Translations under genes and position numbers: made by a program
From: Caballeronia choica
Lineage (GTDB): Bacteria > Pseudomonadota > Gammaproteobacteria > Burkholderiales > Burkholderiaceae
Reading direction: 5' to 3'
DNA length: 64,000 nucleotides
NCBI RefSeq assembly: GCF_001544535.1
Contig: NZ_FCON02000016.1
Location: forward strand, 1 to 64,000
Shown here: piece after piece, positions 51,186 to 61,258 of the stretch
Position numbering within the stretch: position 1 is the stretch's first letter
Layout: the number at the start of each line of letters is the position of its first letter
Notes under the pieces: model-generated
What the model saw: the letters and a program-made list of their open reading frames with translations, nothing else
Database searches by the model: none
What the model was told of the DNA's origin: nothing

Positions 51186-53054
51186 ATGACGACTCGCATC
51201 ACGACCGCGTCGCGACGGATCACACGTGTTCTGCTCGCAAGCGCGTCCATCGGGTCGATCGGCTTGGGGCTTTCTCACGCAGCGTTCGCCGTGTATGCGA
51301 TCGCGCAATACGGCGAGCCCAAATACCCGCCGGACTTCCGTCACTTCGACTACGTGAATCCCGACGCGCCGCGCGGCGGGACGCTCGTGCTCGCGAATCC
51401 GAACCGCCTGACCAGCTTCGACAAGTTCAATCCGTTCACGCTGCGCGGTAATCCGGCACCCGGCCTCGGTTTCATGTTCGAGAGCCTGACGACGGGCAGT
51501 CTCGATGAAGTGGCGACCGCCTACGGCCTTCTCGCCGACGATATCGCGATCGCGCCCGACGGTCTTTCCACCACGTTCCACCTCAACCCGAAGGCGCGCT
51601 TTTCTAACGGCGACCCCGTCACGGCGGAGGACGTCAAGTTCTCGTTCGAAACGCTGAAGAGCCCGAAGGCCGCGCCGCAATACGCGGTCTATTTCGGGCA
51701 GATCGCGCGCGCGGTCGTGATCGATCCGCTCACGATCCGCTTCGACTTCAAGCAGCGCACGCGCGAGATGCCGCTGCTCGCGGGCGGCATCCCCGTGTTC
51801 TCGCGCAAGTGGGGCATGAACCCGGATGGCACGCGCATTCCTTTCGACCAACTCGCGTTCCAGAAGCCGATCGGCAGCGGCCCGTATCTGATCGAGCAGT
51901 ACGACAACGGCCGCACGATCACCTACAGGCGCAATCCTTCGTATTGGGGCGACAAGCTGCCCGTGCGAGTCGGCACGTATAACTACGAGCGCATCAACTA
52001 CAAGCTGTATTCGGATGGCGTCGCGCGGCTCGAAGCGTTCAAGGCGGGCGAATACGATGCGCTCGTCGAAAACGTCGCGCGCAACTGGGTGCGGCGCGAC
52101 ATCGGCAAGCGCTTCGACAGCGGCGAGTTGATCAAGCGCGAATTCCCGCAGCACAACGGCAGTGGCATGCAGGGCTTCTTCATGAACGTGCGCAGGCCGC
52201 TCTTCAAGGACGTGCGCGTGCGGCAAGCGCTCGATCTCGCGCTCGACTTCGAGTGGCTCAACCGGCAACTGTTCTTCAACCAGTACAAGCGCACCGACAG
52301 CTTCTTCGTCAACACCGATTTGCAGGCCAAGGGCACGCCCAGCGAGGGCGAACTGGCGCTGCTCGCGCCGTTGCGCTCGCAACTCGATCCGTCGGTCTTC
52401 GGCGAGATGACGCAGCAGCCGCGCACGGCACCGCCGCCGAACTCGTTGCGCGCGAACCTGATCAAGGCGCGCCAGTTGCTCGCGGACGCTGGCTGGACCT
52501 ATCGCGACGGCGCCTTGCGCAACGCGAAGGGCGATCCGTTCGTCTTCGAGATTCTCGACGACACGGGCGGCGGCGCATCGATGGAGCCGGTCGCGGCCGC
52601 GTTCGCGCGCAATCTGCAGAAGCTCGGCATCACCTGCAATTTTCGCACGGTCGACTACGCGCTGATCCAGAAGCGTCTCGACGCATTCGATTTCGACATG
52701 ACGAGCGTGCGCATGCCCGACGTGCAGGTGCCGGGCACCGAGCAGGTTTCGCGCTTCGGCAGCAAGTCCGCCGACGAGCAGGGCTCGGACAATCTGTCGG
52801 GCGTGAAGTCGCCTGCCGTCGACGCGATTTTGCAGGCGGTGGTGTCGGCCGAGACGCGCGAGCAACTCGTCGACGCCACGCACGCGCTCGACCGGGTGCT
52901 GATGCACGGCTACTATGTGGTCCCGCACTGGTATTCGGCGACGCATCGGGTGGCGTATCGGAACACCCTTGGCTTTCCGTCGACGCTGCCGCTTTACTAC
53001 ACCGCAGAGGACTGGATCACGTCGACGTGGTGGTTCAAGCCCGCCGCGAAGTAA
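51186..53054 (+). CDS. yejA: Extracellular peptide-binding protein of a Yej-type ABC transporter
   Basis: A 622-residue family 5 solute-binding protein with a signal peptide (basic start TTRITTASRRITR, hydrophobic core, cut near SHAAFA). The domain starts with AIAQYGEPKYPPDFRHFDYVNPDAPRGGTL, characteristic of YejA, and has FSNGDPVTAEDVKFSFETL near 140 and FMNVRRPLFKDVRVRQAL near 330. It delivers oligopeptides to YejBEF. The ATG 51186 is preceded by an A/C-rich leader; TAGAAT at 51086-51091 may be the -10. Confidence 0.93.
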   Translation: MTTRITTASRRITRVLLASASIGSIGLGLSHAAFAVYAIAQYGEPKYPPDFRHFDYVNPDAPRGGTLVLANPNRLTSFDKFNPFTLRGNPAPGLGFMFESLTTGSLDEVATAYGLLADDIAIAPDGLSTTFHLNPKARFSNGDPVTAEDVKFSFETLKSPKAAPQYAVYFGQIARAVVIDPLTIRFDFKQRTREMPLLAGGIPVFSRKWGMNPDGTRIPFDQLAFQKPIGSGPYLIEQYDNGRTITYRRNPSYWGDKLPVRVGTYNYERINYKLYSDGVARLEAFKAGEYDALVENVARNWVRRDIGKRFDSGELIKREFPQHNGSGMQGFFMNVRRPLFKDVRVRQALDLALDFEWLNRQLFFNQYKRTDSFFVNTDLQAKGTPSEGELALLAPLRSQLDPSVFGEMTQQPRTAPPPNSLRANLIKARQLLADAGWTYRDGALRNAKGDPFVFEILDDTGGGASMEPVAAAFARNLQKLGITCNFRTVDYALIQKRLDAFDFDMTSVRMPDVQVPGTEQVSRFGSKSADEQGSDNLSGVKSPAVDAILQAVVSAETREQLVDATHALDRVLMHGYYVVPHWYSATHRVAYRNTLGFPSTLPLYYTAEDWITSTWWFKPAAK

Positions 53055-53085
53055 GCTCCCCTCTTATCCAACCCGGACCGCCGCC

Positions 53086-54123
53086 ATGTGGAGCTACATC
53101 CTCAAGCGAATCCTGCTGATGATCCCGACGCTGCTCGGCGTGCTCACGCTGACCTTCGCCGTGATCCAGTTCGTGCCGGGTGGCCCCGTCGAGCAGGCAG
53201 TGCACGACCTGCGCCGCGGCAACGAGCAGGGCGGCGCGTTCGGCATGCGGACGCACACGGGCGTCGATGCGCAGCAGGTCGCGCAACTGAAGGCGCTGTA
53301 TGGCTTCGACAAGCCGCCGCTCGAACGCTACGTGTCGATGCTCGGCAAGTTCGCGCGCTTCGATCTCGGCGACAGCTATTTCCGCCATCAGAGCGTGTGG
53401 TCGCTGATCGTGTCGAAACTGCCGGTGTCGATCAGCATCGGCTTGTGGACGTTCTTCATCACGTACCTGATATCGGTGCCGCTCGGCATCGCGAAGGCCG
53501 TGCGCAACGGCTCGAAATTCGATGTCGCGACGAGCCTCATCGTGCTCGTCGGCTTCGCGATTCCGGGTTTCGTGCTCGGCGTGCTGCTGCTCGTGCTGTT
53601 CGGCGGCGGCACGTTCTGGCAACTGTTCCCACTGCGCAACCTCACCTCCGACAACTGGGCGACGCTCTCCGTCGGCGGCAAGATCGTCGATTATCTGTGG
53701 CACATCACGTTGCCGGTGGTGGCGTCGGTGGTCGGCAGCTTCGCCGTCATCACGATGCTGACGAAGAACGCCTTCCTTGACGAAATCCGCAAGCAATACG
53801 TGCTGACCGCGCGGGCGAAGGGTTTGTCGGAGCGGCGCGTGCTGTGGAAGCACGTGTTTCGCAATGCGCTCCTGCCGCTGATCGTGGGTTTTCCGGCGGC
53901 GTTCATCGGCGCGTTCTTCACCGGGAGTCTTCTGATCGAGACGCTGTTTTCGCTCGACGGCCTCGGCTTGCTGTCCTACGAATCCGTCGTGCGGCGCGAC
54001 TATCCGGTCGTGCTCGGCACGCTCTATCTATTCACGCTGATCGGGCTCGCGACCAAGCTGATCTCGGACCTGTGCTACGTCTGGGTCGATCCGCGGATTC
54101 AATTCGAACAACTGGAGCGCTGA
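53086..54123 (+). CDS. yejB: Peptide ABC transporter permease YejB
   Basis: A 345-residue membrane protein of the binding-protein-dependent permease family. It starts MWSYILKRILLMIPTLLGVLTLTF, has the large periplasmic loop of the DppB/YejB type and the EAA-type loop ARAKGLSERRVLWKHVFRNALLPLIVGFP near 235-265. It forms the channel with YejE. It follows yejA after 31 bp, and yejE begins one base after its stop. Confidence 0.94.
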   Translation: MWSYILKRILLMIPTLLGVLTLTFAVIQFVPGGPVEQAVHDLRRGNEQGGAFGMRTHTGVDAQQVAQLKALYGFDKPPLERYVSMLGKFARFDLGDSYFRHQSVWSLIVSKLPVSISIGLWTFFITYLISVPLGIAKAVRNGSKFDVATSLIVLVGFAIPGFVLGVLLLVLFGGGTFWQLFPLRNLTSDNWATLSVGGKIVDYLWHITLPVVASVVGSFAVITMLTKNAFLDEIRKQYVLTARAKGLSERRVLWKHVFRNALLPLIVGFPAAFIGAFFTGSLLIETLFSLDGLGLLSYESVVRRDYPVVLGTLYLFTLIGLATKLISDLCYVWVDPRIQFEQLER

Positions 54124-54124
54124 C

Positions 54125-55237
54125 TTGAACCGAGCCGCATCGTCGCGACGAACCGCTGCCGACTCCGACGGGCAGCCGCTTCGCGCGCCCATCTCGATGA
54201 CGCCGGGACGTCGCGTCTGGCTGCGTTTCAGGCAGCATCGGCTCGGCTACTGGAGCCTGATTGCGTTCGTCGTCGCATTCGCGATCAGTCTCGCAGGGCC
54301 GCTGTGGTCGAACGACAAGCCGCTCGTCGTGCGCTATCAGGGGCAGCTTTACTTTCCGCTCGTGAAGACCTACGCGGAAACCACCTTCGGCGGCGACTTC
54401 CCGACGCCCGCCGATTATCTCGACCCGTATATTCGCGACCGCTTCAGCGCGCCGGGCAACTTCGCGGTGTATCCGCCGAATCACTACTACTACGACACGC
54501 TCAACTATTTCTCGAAGGGCTCGAACCCGGCGCCGCCGTCGCGCGAAAACTGGCTCGGCACCGACGATCGCGGCCGCGACGTGTTCGCGCGGCTCGTGTA
54601 CGGCTTTCGCGTGTCGGTGCTGTTCGCGCTCGTGCTCACCGCGATCGGCACGGTGCTCGGCGTGCTCGCGGGCGCGGTGCAGGGCTACTTCGGCGGGAGG
54701 ATCGACATCACCGGCCAGCGCCTGATCGAAATATGGAGCGCGCTGCCCGAGCTTTACCTGCTGATCATCTTCGCGTCGATCTTCGAGCCCAGCCTGTTGC
54801 TGCTGGTGATACTGCTGTCGCTGTTCGGCTGGATCGGCTTGTCGGATTACGTGCGCGCCGAGTTCCTGCGCAATCGCATGCAGGACTATGTGCGCGCCGC
54901 GCGGGCGATGGGGCTGTCGAACTGGCAGATCATCTGGCGTCACGTCCTGCCGAACAGCCTCACGCCCGTCATCACGTTCCTGCCGTTTCGGATGAGCGGC
55001 GCGATCCTCGCACTCACGAGCCTCGATTTTCTCGGCCTCGGCGTGCCGTCGCCGACACCGTCGCTCGGCGAACTGCTCGCACAAGGCAAGGCGAACCTCG
55101 ACGCGTGGTGGATCTCGCTGTCGACCTTCGGCGTGCTGGTCGCCACGTTGCTGCTCCTGACCTTCATGGGCGACGCGCTGCGCAACGCGCTCGATGCGCG
55201 CATCGCCGATGCGGTGCGGGCCGGAGGCGGCCAGTGA
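54125..55237 (+). CDS. yejE: Peptide ABC transporter permease YejE
   Basis: A 370-residue permease. The N-terminal region (about 30-60) is followed by a periplasmic domain and five membrane helices, with the EAA loop AARAMGLSNWQIIWRHVLPNSLTPVITF near 255-285. The start is a TTG just after the yejB stop; a later ATG (about codon 25) is possible. The 3' end overlaps yejF by 4 bp (GTGA). Confidence 0.93.
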   Translation: MNRAASSRRTAADSDGQPLRAPISMTPGRRVWLRFRQHRLGYWSLIAFVVAFAISLAGPLWSNDKPLVVRYQGQLYFPLVKTYAETTFGGDFPTPADYLDPYIRDRFSAPGNFAVYPPNHYYYDTLNYFSKGSNPAPPSRENWLGTDDRGRDVFARLVYGFRVSVLFALVLTAIGTVLGVLAGAVQGYFGGRIDITGQRLIEIWSALPELYLLIIFASIFEPSLLLLVILLSLFGWIGLSDYVRAEFLRNRMQDYVRAARAMGLSNWQIIWRHVLPNSLTPVITFLPFRMSGAILALTSLDFLGLGVPSPTPSLGELLAQGKANLDAWWISLSTFGVLVATLLLLTFMGDALRNALDARIADAVRAGGGQ

Positions 55238-56832
55238 GCGTGCCGCTGCTGCAAATCGACAAGCTGCGCGTGCGCTTCGGCGACACCATCGCCGTCGACG
55301 ATGTCAGCCTCACGATCGAAGCGGGCGAGCGCGTGGCGCTCGTCGGCGAATCCGGCTCGGGCAAGAGCGTGACGGCGCTGTCGATCCTGCGCCTTCTGCG
55401 CGATGCCGAGCTTTCCGGCTCGGTCCGCTTCGCCGGCGACGAATTGCTCACGAAGAGCGAGCGCGCGATGCGGGCCTTGCGCGGCTCCGACATCGCGATG
55501 ATCTTCCAGGAGCCGATGACCGCGCTCAACCCGCTCTACACGGTCGGCGACCAGATCGTCGAGACGATCCGGCTGCACGACGGCGTGTCGCCGCGCGATG
55601 CCAGGAAGCGCGCGATCGACCTGCTCGCGCGCACCGGCATCACGGAGCCCGAGCGCCGCATCGACAGCTACCCGCACCAGTTGTCGGGCGGCCAGCGCCA
55701 GCGCGTGATGATCGCGATGGCGCTGGCATGCCGCCCGCGGCTGCTGCTCGCCGACGAACCGACCACCGCGCTCGACGTGACGATCCGCGCGCAGATCGTC
55801 GACCTGCTGCTGGAGTTGCAGCGCGACGAAGCCGAGAAGCGCGGCATGGCCGTGCTGCTGATCACGCACGACCTGAACCTCGTGCGCCGCTTCGCCGAGC
55901 GCATCGCGGTGATGGAGAAGGGCCTGCTCGTCGAGAGCGGGACGGTGGAGTCGATTTTCACGTCGCCGCAGCATCCCTATACGCAGCGTCTTCTGCAGAG
56001 CCGCCCGCAGCGCGCGGTGCTGCCGGTGCTGCCGTTGTCGCCGGTGCTGCTCGATGCGAAGGACGTGTCCGTCGACTACTCGACGAAAATTCCCGGCGTC
56101 GCCGGCTGGTTCCGGCGCGGCGCGTTCAAGGCGGTCGACGGCGTGTCGGTGTCCGTGCGGCAGGGCGAGACGCTCGGCATCGTCGGCGAATCGGGCTCGG
56201 GCAAATCGACGCTCGCGATGGCGCTGCTCGGCCTGCAGCGCATTTCGCAAGGCAAGGTGGAATTCCAGGGCAGGGCGCTCGGCGATTATCGCGGACGCGA
56301 AAAAACCGTGCTGCGCTCGAACATGCAGGTCGTGTTCCAGGACCCGTACAGCTCGCTGTCGCCGCGGCAGACGATCGAGCGGATCGTCGGCGAGGGGCTC
56401 GCGCTGCATCGCCCCGAACTCGGCGCCGCCGCGCGTCACGCGAAAGTGGTGTCGGTGCTGCGGGAAGTCGGCATGGACCGCACCGCGCTCAACCGGTATC
56501 CGCACGAATTCTCGGGCGGCCAGCGCCAGCGGATCGCGATCGCGCGCGCACTCGTGCTGGAACCGCGCATTTTGATCCTCGACGAACCGACCAGCGCGCT
56601 CGACGTATCGATCCAGATGCAGGTCCTGAAGCTCCTCGCCGACCTGCAAAAGAAGTACAACCTCGGCTACGTTTTCATCAGCCACGATCTCGAAGTGATC
56701 GGCGCGATGGCGCATCGCGTCGCGGTGATGCAGAACGGTTTCATCGTGGAAACGGGCGATGTCGAGAGGATTTTTTCGACGCCATCGCACGCCTACACTA
56801 GGAAACTACTGAAAGCGGCGTTGCAAGCCTAA
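55234..56832 (+). CDS. yejF: Peptide ABC transporter ATP-binding protein YejF
   Basis: A 532-residue tandem ABC ATPase with two nucleotide-binding domains. The first has Walker A GESGSGKS at about 38-45 and signature [15 protein letters not shown] near 148. The second has GESGSGKST near 318, signature [15 protein letters not shown] near 425 and Walker [14 protein letters not shown]. coli YejABEF imports peptides including microcin C. The GTG start overlaps the yejE stop. Confidence 0.95.
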   Translation: MSVPLLQIDKLRVRFGDTIAVDDVSLTIEAGERVALVGESGSGKSVTALSILRLLRDAELSGSVRFAGDELLTKSERAMRALRGSDIAMIFQEPMTALNPLYTVGDQIVETIRLHDGVSPRDARKRAIDLLARTGITEPERRIDSYPHQLSGGQRQRVMIAMALACRPRLLLADEPTTALDVTIRAQIVDLLLELQRDEAEKRGMAVLLITHDLNLVRRFAERIAVMEKGLLVESGTVESIFTSPQHPYTQRLLQSRPQRAVLPVLPLSPVLLDAKDVSVDYSTKIPGVAGWFRRGAFKAVDGVSVSVRQGETLGIVGESGSGKSTLAMALLGLQRISQGKVEFQGRALGDYRGREKTVLRSNMQVVFQDPYSSLSPRQTIERIVGEGLALHRPELGAAARHAKVVSVLREVGMDRTALNRYPHEFSGGQRQRIAIARALVLEPRILILDEPTSALDVSIQMQVLKLLADLQKKYNLGYVFISHDLEVIGAMAHRVAVMQNGFIVETGDVERIFSTPSHAYTRKLLKAALQA

Positions 56833-56835
56833 ATC

Positions 56836-56876
56836 TCACTCTTCTCACCAATTAGGTGCGAAGAGTGATTGATTTT
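56836..56876 (+). terminator. Hairpin terminator after yejF
   Basis: TCACTCTTC pairs with GAAGAGTGA and CACC with GGTG, with one internal mismatch and a 5-nt loop. A short TTGATTTTA tail follows. Confidence 0.7.
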
Positions 56877-56887
56877 ATCTATTCCTT

Positions 56888-56916
56888 TTGACAGGCAAAT
56901 AATTCCTAGCTAGTAT
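56888..56916 (+). promoter_or_regulatory. Sigma-70 promoter for the NlpC/P60 gene
   Basis: A perfect TTGACA and a TAGTAT box have 17 bp between them, in an AT-rich stretch that stands out from the surrounding GC. The expected start lies near 56923, about 54 nt before the ATG. Confidence 0.82.
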
Positions 56917-56976
56917 CACCCAAACTTTACGTATACCTCTGATTTTTCAGCCTTTCTTCGCAAATACTATCGACCG

Positions 56977-57645
56977 ATGCAGCCAATCACCTTGACTCAG
57001 ACCTGCGCGCGCGCCGCCGCCGGGATGTTGATCGGCCTACTGATGACAGCAACTTCCGGCGCATTCGCCGACGAAGTCAGCAATTCCAACCAAAATGCCA
57101 GCAATGGCATTTTTTCGTCGTCAAGAGCAAACGATATCTACCCGGTCGCCGACTCGGGCAACACCGCTCCCTCCGGTACCAAATCCTTCCTCTCCGGCAT
57201 GGCCAGCAAAGCGGGCGACGTTGTCGTCGGCGCGTTGAACATGATCGGCGTGCGTTACCGCTGGGGCGGGGACACGCCGGATTCGGGCCTCGACTGCAGC
57301 GGCTTCGTGCGCTACGTCTTCCAGGACACGCTCGGCATGACCTTGCCGCGCCGCGCCGAGGAAATGAGCCGTGTCGGCGAGAAGGTTCGCGTGAGCGAAC
57401 TGAAGCCCGGCGACCTCGTGTTCTTCAATACGATGCGCCGCTCGTTCTCGCACGTCGGCATCTATATCGGCGACAACAAGTTCGTGCATTCGCCGTCGAC
57501 CGGCAGCACGATACGGGTCGACGACATGGAAAACAGTTATTGGGAAAAGCGCTACACCGGCGCCCGCCGCGTCGACGCAGCATTCCCGATGGACGGAAAC
57601 GACCTGCGTCAGCGCGTGAGCGCGACCATCGGCGGCGATCAGTAA
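56977..57645 (+). CDS. NlpC/P60 family peptidoglycan hydrolase
   Basis: A 222-residue exported protein. It has a signal peptide (cut near AFA), a Ser/Asn-rich linker to about residue 70, and an NlpC/P60 domain. The catalytic Cys is in LDCSGFVRYVF (C107) and the His in SHVGIYIGD near 157, with a third polar residue at H near 168. Such enzymes cut peptide crosslinks in the cell wall. It has its own promoter and terminator. Confidence 0.92.
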   Translation: MQPITLTQTCARAAAGMLIGLLMTATSGAFADEVSNSNQNASNGIFSSSRANDIYPVADSGNTAPSGTKSFLSGMASKAGDVVVGALNMIGVRYRWGGDTPDSGLDCSGFVRYVFQDTLGMTLPRRAEEMSRVGEKVRVSELKPGDLVFFNTMRRSFSHVGIYIGDNKFVHSPSTGSTIRVDDMENSYWEKRYTGARRVDAAFPMDGNDLRQRVSATIGGDQ

Positions 57646-57691
57646 GCGGGATTTCCGCCACGTCGCCGCCGCGTCTAGCGGCGTGAGAATG

Positions 57692-57727
57692 CAAAAAGCC
57701 CGCCTTCGCGAGAAGGCGGGCTTTTTG
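57692..57727 (+). terminator. Terminator after the NlpC/P60 gene
   Basis: The stem AAGCCCGCCTTC/GAAGGCGGGCTT has a 4-nt loop and is followed by TTTTT. Confidence 0.92.
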
Positions 57728-57762
57728 TGCTCCTGTGATCCGCTCGCGCGCCTCCTGTGGCG

Positions 57763-57939
57763 ATGCTCGGCGGCGTCGAAGAGCAGCGCTTCACCGGCCA
57801 CGAAACCAAGCAGCCGACGCCCGCGTTCGCCACCCGTCTCGATGACGCCGAAATCACCTAACTCGCGAACTACCTGCGCGCGACGCGGGGCGGTCAGGCA
57901 GCGAACGTGTCAGCCGCCGACGTCGGATCGTTTCGATAA
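57763..57939 (+). pseudogene. C-terminal remnant of a cytochrome c (interrupted)
   Basis: A 59-codon frame reads MLGGVEEQRFTGHET... then PAFATRLDDAEIT, a TAA stop at 57859-57861, then LANYLRATRGG and VSAADVGSF before the final TAA. This matches the C-terminal part of cytochrome c subunits of membrane alcohol/gluconate dehydrogenases, where PxF, LDDAEI and LANYLR are typical. The heme CxxCH part is absent. A stop in the middle and no start mark it as decayed. No partner dehydrogenase genes are nearby. Confidence 0.72.
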
Positions 57940-57957
57940 AAGCCAACGCGCTGCCAC

Positions 57958-58947
57958 TCAGACGGCAGCGCCCTTCGCCGCCATCTGGCGCTGCAGCTCT
58001 GGCCAGATCTTCGCGACGGCCTCTTCGCCGGCCAGAATCGCGGCGTTTCGCTGCCCGAAATCGCTGCCGCTCATCGCGGCCAGGTTCGGACGGATCACGA
58101 CGTCGGCGTATTTGTCGAGTTCGTAGGCCTTGATCGTCTGGCCCATGATCGTGAAGGTCTGCATCAGCACGTCGAACGAGCTTTGCGTGAGCGCCGTCTC
58201 CGGCCGCGCGGAGATATCGACGGCAATCACGAAATCCGCGCCCATCTTGCGGGCGAATGCCGCGGGCACCGGACTCACGAGTCCGCCGTCGACGTATTCG
58301 TGCGCGCCGATCTTCACCGGCTCGAAAATCGACGGCACGCTGCACGACGCCCGCACGGCGATGCCGGTATTGCCGCGCTGGAAGAGAATCGGCTGGCCGC
58401 TTCTGAGATCGGTCGCGACGACGCCGAGCGGCTTCGCCATCTTTTCGATCGGACGATTGTCGAGCGTCTTGTTCAGATAGTTCTGCAGCGCGAGGCCCTG
58501 CAGGATGCCGCGCGCGCGAAATGGCATCGCCCAGTCGCTGATCGACGCTTCGTCCATCGTCAGCGCGAGCTTGTTGATCGCGATCCCGTTCATGCCCGAC
58601 GCCGAAAGCGCTGCGATTACCGATCCCGCGCTCGTGCCGGCGAGCAAGTCGACGCGGACATTACGCGCCTCGAGCGCCTTGATCACGCCGATATGCGCGA
58701 AGCCGCGCGCGGCGCCGCCGCCGAGCGCGAGTCCCACGCGAAGCTGGCGCGGCGGCTCGGTTTTAAGCGGCGGCGGGCTTGCGGCGGCGGTTGGCGTGCT
58801 GTTGTTGACGACGCTACTGCCGGTCGTGGTGCAGGCAGCGAGCGCAGCCGATGCGGCCGCGACCGAAAACGCACGGCGTGAAAGGCGAGGGGGCGATGAT
58901 TTCAATAAATTCTCCAGCGGCGCTGCTGATCGAGCGATCCGGCTCAT
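57958..58947 (-). CDS. Patatin-like phospholipase, lipoprotein
   Basis: A 329-residue protein. The start region RLSRRAFSVAAASAALAAC carries a lipobox (LAAC, Cys about 39) and resembles a Tat-type RR signal. The patatin domain has GGGAARG at about 76-82, the nucleophile GTSAGS (Ser about 106) and the Asp of YVDGGLVSP near 222. It is likely a RssA-type outer-membrane or periplasmic acyl hydrolase. Starts at 58989 and 59007 are alternatives; none has a strong ribosome-binding site. It ends 19 bp past the cytochrome remnant. Confidence 0.85.
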   Translation of the reverse strand: MSRIARSAAPLENLLKSSPPRLSRRAFSVAAASAALAACTTTGSSVVNNSTPTAAASPPPLKTEPPRQLRVGLALGGGAARGFAHIGVIKALEARNVRVDLLAGTSAGSVIAALSASGMNGIAINKLALTMDEASISDWAMPFRARGILQGLALQNYLNKTLDNRPIEKMAKPLGVVATDLRSGQPILFQRGNTGIAVRASCSVPSIFEPVKIGAHEYVDGGLVSPVPAAFARKMGADFVIAVDISARPETALTQSSFDVLMQTFTIMGQTIKAYELDKYADVVIRPNLAAMSGSDFGQRNAAILAGEEAVAKIWPELQRQMAAKGAAV

Positions 58948-59273
58948 GGGCGCGACACATCCGCTCTCGGCCGTTCGTCGCGTGTTCATCCTGAAAATGG
59001 CGCGCATATCATAAAGCAACTCGCAGCGCCCGCGCCGGTTGAAACCGGGCGGCGAGTATAATTCCGTCTCATTTTGTTCGGCCGTGCGGCGCGCGAATCC
59101 GGACTCATCGAAACCGCGCGCAACGCCGAAACGCCGACGCATCGTTCGCACGCCGCGCACCGGCTGCGCAGTCTGACCTGCTCCGCTTAAGGTGGCCTTA
59201 AACCCGGTCGCCGCGAACCGGCTGCCGGCGGCCCTGAACCGCGAGCGCATTCCGCCATCGAGTAAAAACGCCA
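58948..59273. other. Divergent intergenic region with the likely gltX -10 box
   Basis: This 326-bp gap separates the patatin gene and gltX. A perfect TATAAT lies at 59057-59062 on the plus strand, about 212 bp before gltX, next to an inverted repeat (CCGGTT/AACCGG, 59035-59048). It would give a long leader. No gene is supported. Confidence 0.45.
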
Positions 59274-60683
59274 ATGACCACGCAAGTCCGCACCCGCTTC
59301 GCCCCGAGCCCGACCGGTTTCATCCATCTCGGCAACATCCGCTCCGCGCTCTACCCGTGGGCGTTCGCGCGCAAGATGAAGGGCACTTTCGTACTGCGCA
59401 TCGAAGACACCGATGTCGAGCGTTCCACCGACGCCTCCGTCGACGCGATCCTCGAAGGCATGGAATGGCTCAGCCTCGATTTCGACGAAGGCCCGTTCTA
59501 CCAGATGCAGCGGATGGACCGCTATCGCGAAGTCGTGGCGCAAATGCTCGAAAAGGGCCTGGCGTATCACTGCTACATGTCGACGGAAGAACTCGACGCG
59601 TTGCGCGAACGCCAGCGCGCGGCCGGCGAGAAGCCGCGCTACGACGGCACGTGGCGCCCCGAGCCGGGCAAGACGCTGCCGGCGGTGCCCGAGGGCGTCA
59701 AGCCCGTCGTGCGCTTTCGCAATCCGCTGGGCGGCGTGGTGAGCTGGGACGACGCCGTGAAGGGCACGGTCGAGATCTCGAACGAGGAACTCGACGACCT
59801 CGTGATCGCGCGTCCTGACGGCACGCCGACCTACAACTTCTGCGTGGTCGTCGATGATCTGGACATGCAGATCACCCACGTCATTCGCGGCGACGATCAC
59901 GTGAACAACACGCCGCGCCAGATCAACATCCTGCGCGCGCTCGGCGGCGAGGTGCCGGTCTATGCGCACCTGCCGACCGTGCTGAACGAGCAGGGCGAGA
60001 AGATGAGCAAGCGCCACGGCGCGATGAGCGTGACGGGTTATCGCGATGCCGGTTATCTGCCGGAAGCGGTGTTGAACTACCTTGCGCGCCTCGGCTGGTC
60101 GCATGGCGACGCCGAGATTTTCTCGCGCGAGCAGTTCGTCGAATGGTTCGATCTCGACCATCTCGGCAAGTCGCCGGCGCAATACGACCACGACAAGCTC
60201 AACTGGCTGAACGCGCACTACATCAAGGAAGCCGATAACGCGCGCCTCGCGACGCTCGCCAAGCCGTTTCTGACGGAACTCGGCATCGATGCAGCCGCGA
60301 CCGAGCAGGGCGCGCCGCTCGAACTGGTGATCGCGTTGCTGAAGGACCGTGCCTCGACCGTAAAGGAAATCGCCGGGAACGCCGCGATGTTCTACCAGGA
60401 GCCGGTCATCGAGCCGGACGCTTTCGCGCAGCATGTCACCGACGCGGTGCGCCCGGCGCTGGCCGATTTGCGTGCGGCGCTCGCGGAAGTCGAATGGAGC
60501 AAGGAAGCGATCTCTGCCGCGTTCAAATCGACGCTGGCGGCGCACAAGTTCAAGATGCCGCAACTCGCGATGCCGGTGCGCCTGCTTGTCGCGGGCACGA
60601 CTCACACGCCGTCGATCGATGCGGTGCTCATGTTGTTCGGCCGTGAGACCGTGCTGGCTCGCCTCGAAAAAGCCTCGGGGTAA
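59274..60683 (+). CDS. gltX: Glutamyl-tRNA synthetase
   Basis: A 469-residue class I synthetase with [19 protein letters not shown] (HIGH-type motif HLGN at 18-21) and KMSKR in [12 protein letters not shown] near 243. The cysteine-rich zinc insertion of E. coli GltX is missing, as is usual for this subtype; [17 protein letters not shown] occupies that place. Two tRNA-Glu genes lie 380 bp and more downstream. Confidence 0.97.
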   Translation: MTTQVRTRFAPSPTGFIHLGNIRSALYPWAFARKMKGTFVLRIEDTDVERSTDASVDAILEGMEWLSLDFDEGPFYQMQRMDRYREVVAQMLEKGLAYHCYMSTEELDALRERQRAAGEKPRYDGTWRPEPGKTLPAVPEGVKPVVRFRNPLGGVVSWDDAVKGTVEISNEELDDLVIARPDGTPTYNFCVVVDDLDMQITHVIRGDDHVNNTPRQINILRALGGEVPVYAHLPTVLNEQGEKMSKRHGAMSVTGYRDAGYLPEAVLNYLARLGWSHGDAEIFSREQFVEWFDLDHLGKSPAQYDHDKLNWLNAHYIKEADNARLATLAKPFLTELGIDAAATEQGAPLELVIALLKDRASTVKEIAGNAAMFYQEPVIEPDAFAQHVTDAVRPALADLRAALAEVEWSKEAISAAFKSTLAAHKFKMPQLAMPVRLLVAGTTHTPSIDAVLMLFGRETVLARLEKASG

Positions 60684-60726
60684 CGCAATCGCGTCGTTGC
60701 GGATGCGAGTTCGCAGCGATTGCGTG
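60684..60726 (+). repeat. Inverted repeat directly after gltX
   Basis: Perfect 10-bp arms (ACGCAATCGC and GCGATTGCGT) enclose 23 bp, starting at the base after the gltX stop codon. No T-tract follows, so a classical terminator is unlikely. It may protect the mRNA 3' end. Confidence 0.6.
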
Positions 60727-60775
60727 AGAACCGGCCACGAGAACAAAAAATTTTCAGACTGGGCGTCCAAAGGTA

Positions 60776-60804
60776 TTTACAACTTCTAAAGCGCCCTTTA
60801 GAAT
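60776..60804 (+). promoter_or_regulatory. Sigma-70 promoter of tRNA-Ala
   Basis: TTTACA and TAGAAT are separated by 17 bp. The tRNA begins 19 bp after the -10 box. Confidence 0.8.
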
Positions 60805-60822
60805 CTCGTTTCTGTTCTGCAA

Positions 60823-60898
<76 letters not shown>

Positions 60899-60960
60899 CA
60901 GAACGGTTTGGAGAGTCTTTCCGCAACGCCTCGACGAGTTTCTGGCATCGCAAAAAAGAC

Positions 60961-60989
60961 TTCACAAGCATCAAAAAGCTGTATAGAAT
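60961..60989 (+). promoter_or_regulatory. Sigma-70 promoter of the Glu-Asp tRNA cluster
   Basis: TTCACA and TAGAAT have a 17-bp spacer. The start is expected near 60996, giving a leader of about 65 nt before the first tRNA-Glu. Confidence 0.75.
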
Positions 60990-61060
60990 TTCGGTCTTCG
61001 CTGCGGCAGTAGAAGAGTTAAGCGAAGAAAGTAGCAAGACAGAGATTTACCCAAGTTTCT

Positions 61061-61136
61061 GTCCCCTTCGTCTAGAGGCCTAGGACATCACCCTTTCACG
61101 GTGAGTACAGGGGTTCGAATCCCCTAGGGGACGCCA
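61061..61136 (+). tRNA. tRNA-Glu (anticodon UUC), copy 1
   Basis: A 76-nt tRNA with encoded CCA: acceptor GTCCCCT/AGGGGAC, anticodon loop CTTTCAC reading UUC, and T arm GGGGTTCGAATCCCC. Confidence 0.96.
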
Positions 61137-61181
61137 AAACATCGCGGTTGCCATCAGCGCCGCATGTCGATGCAAAGCGCT

Positions 61182-61258
61182 GGAGCGGTAGTTCAGTTGG
61201 TTAGAATACCGGCCTGTCACGCCGGGGGTCGCGGGTTCGAGTCCCGTCCGCTCCGCCA
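61182..61258 (+). tRNA. tRNA-Asp (anticodon GUC), copy 1
   Basis: A 77-nt tRNA with encoded CCA: acceptor GGAGCGG/CCGCTCC, discriminator G, anticodon loop CTGTCAC reading GUC. It is 45 bp from the preceding tRNA-Glu. Confidence 0.96.
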
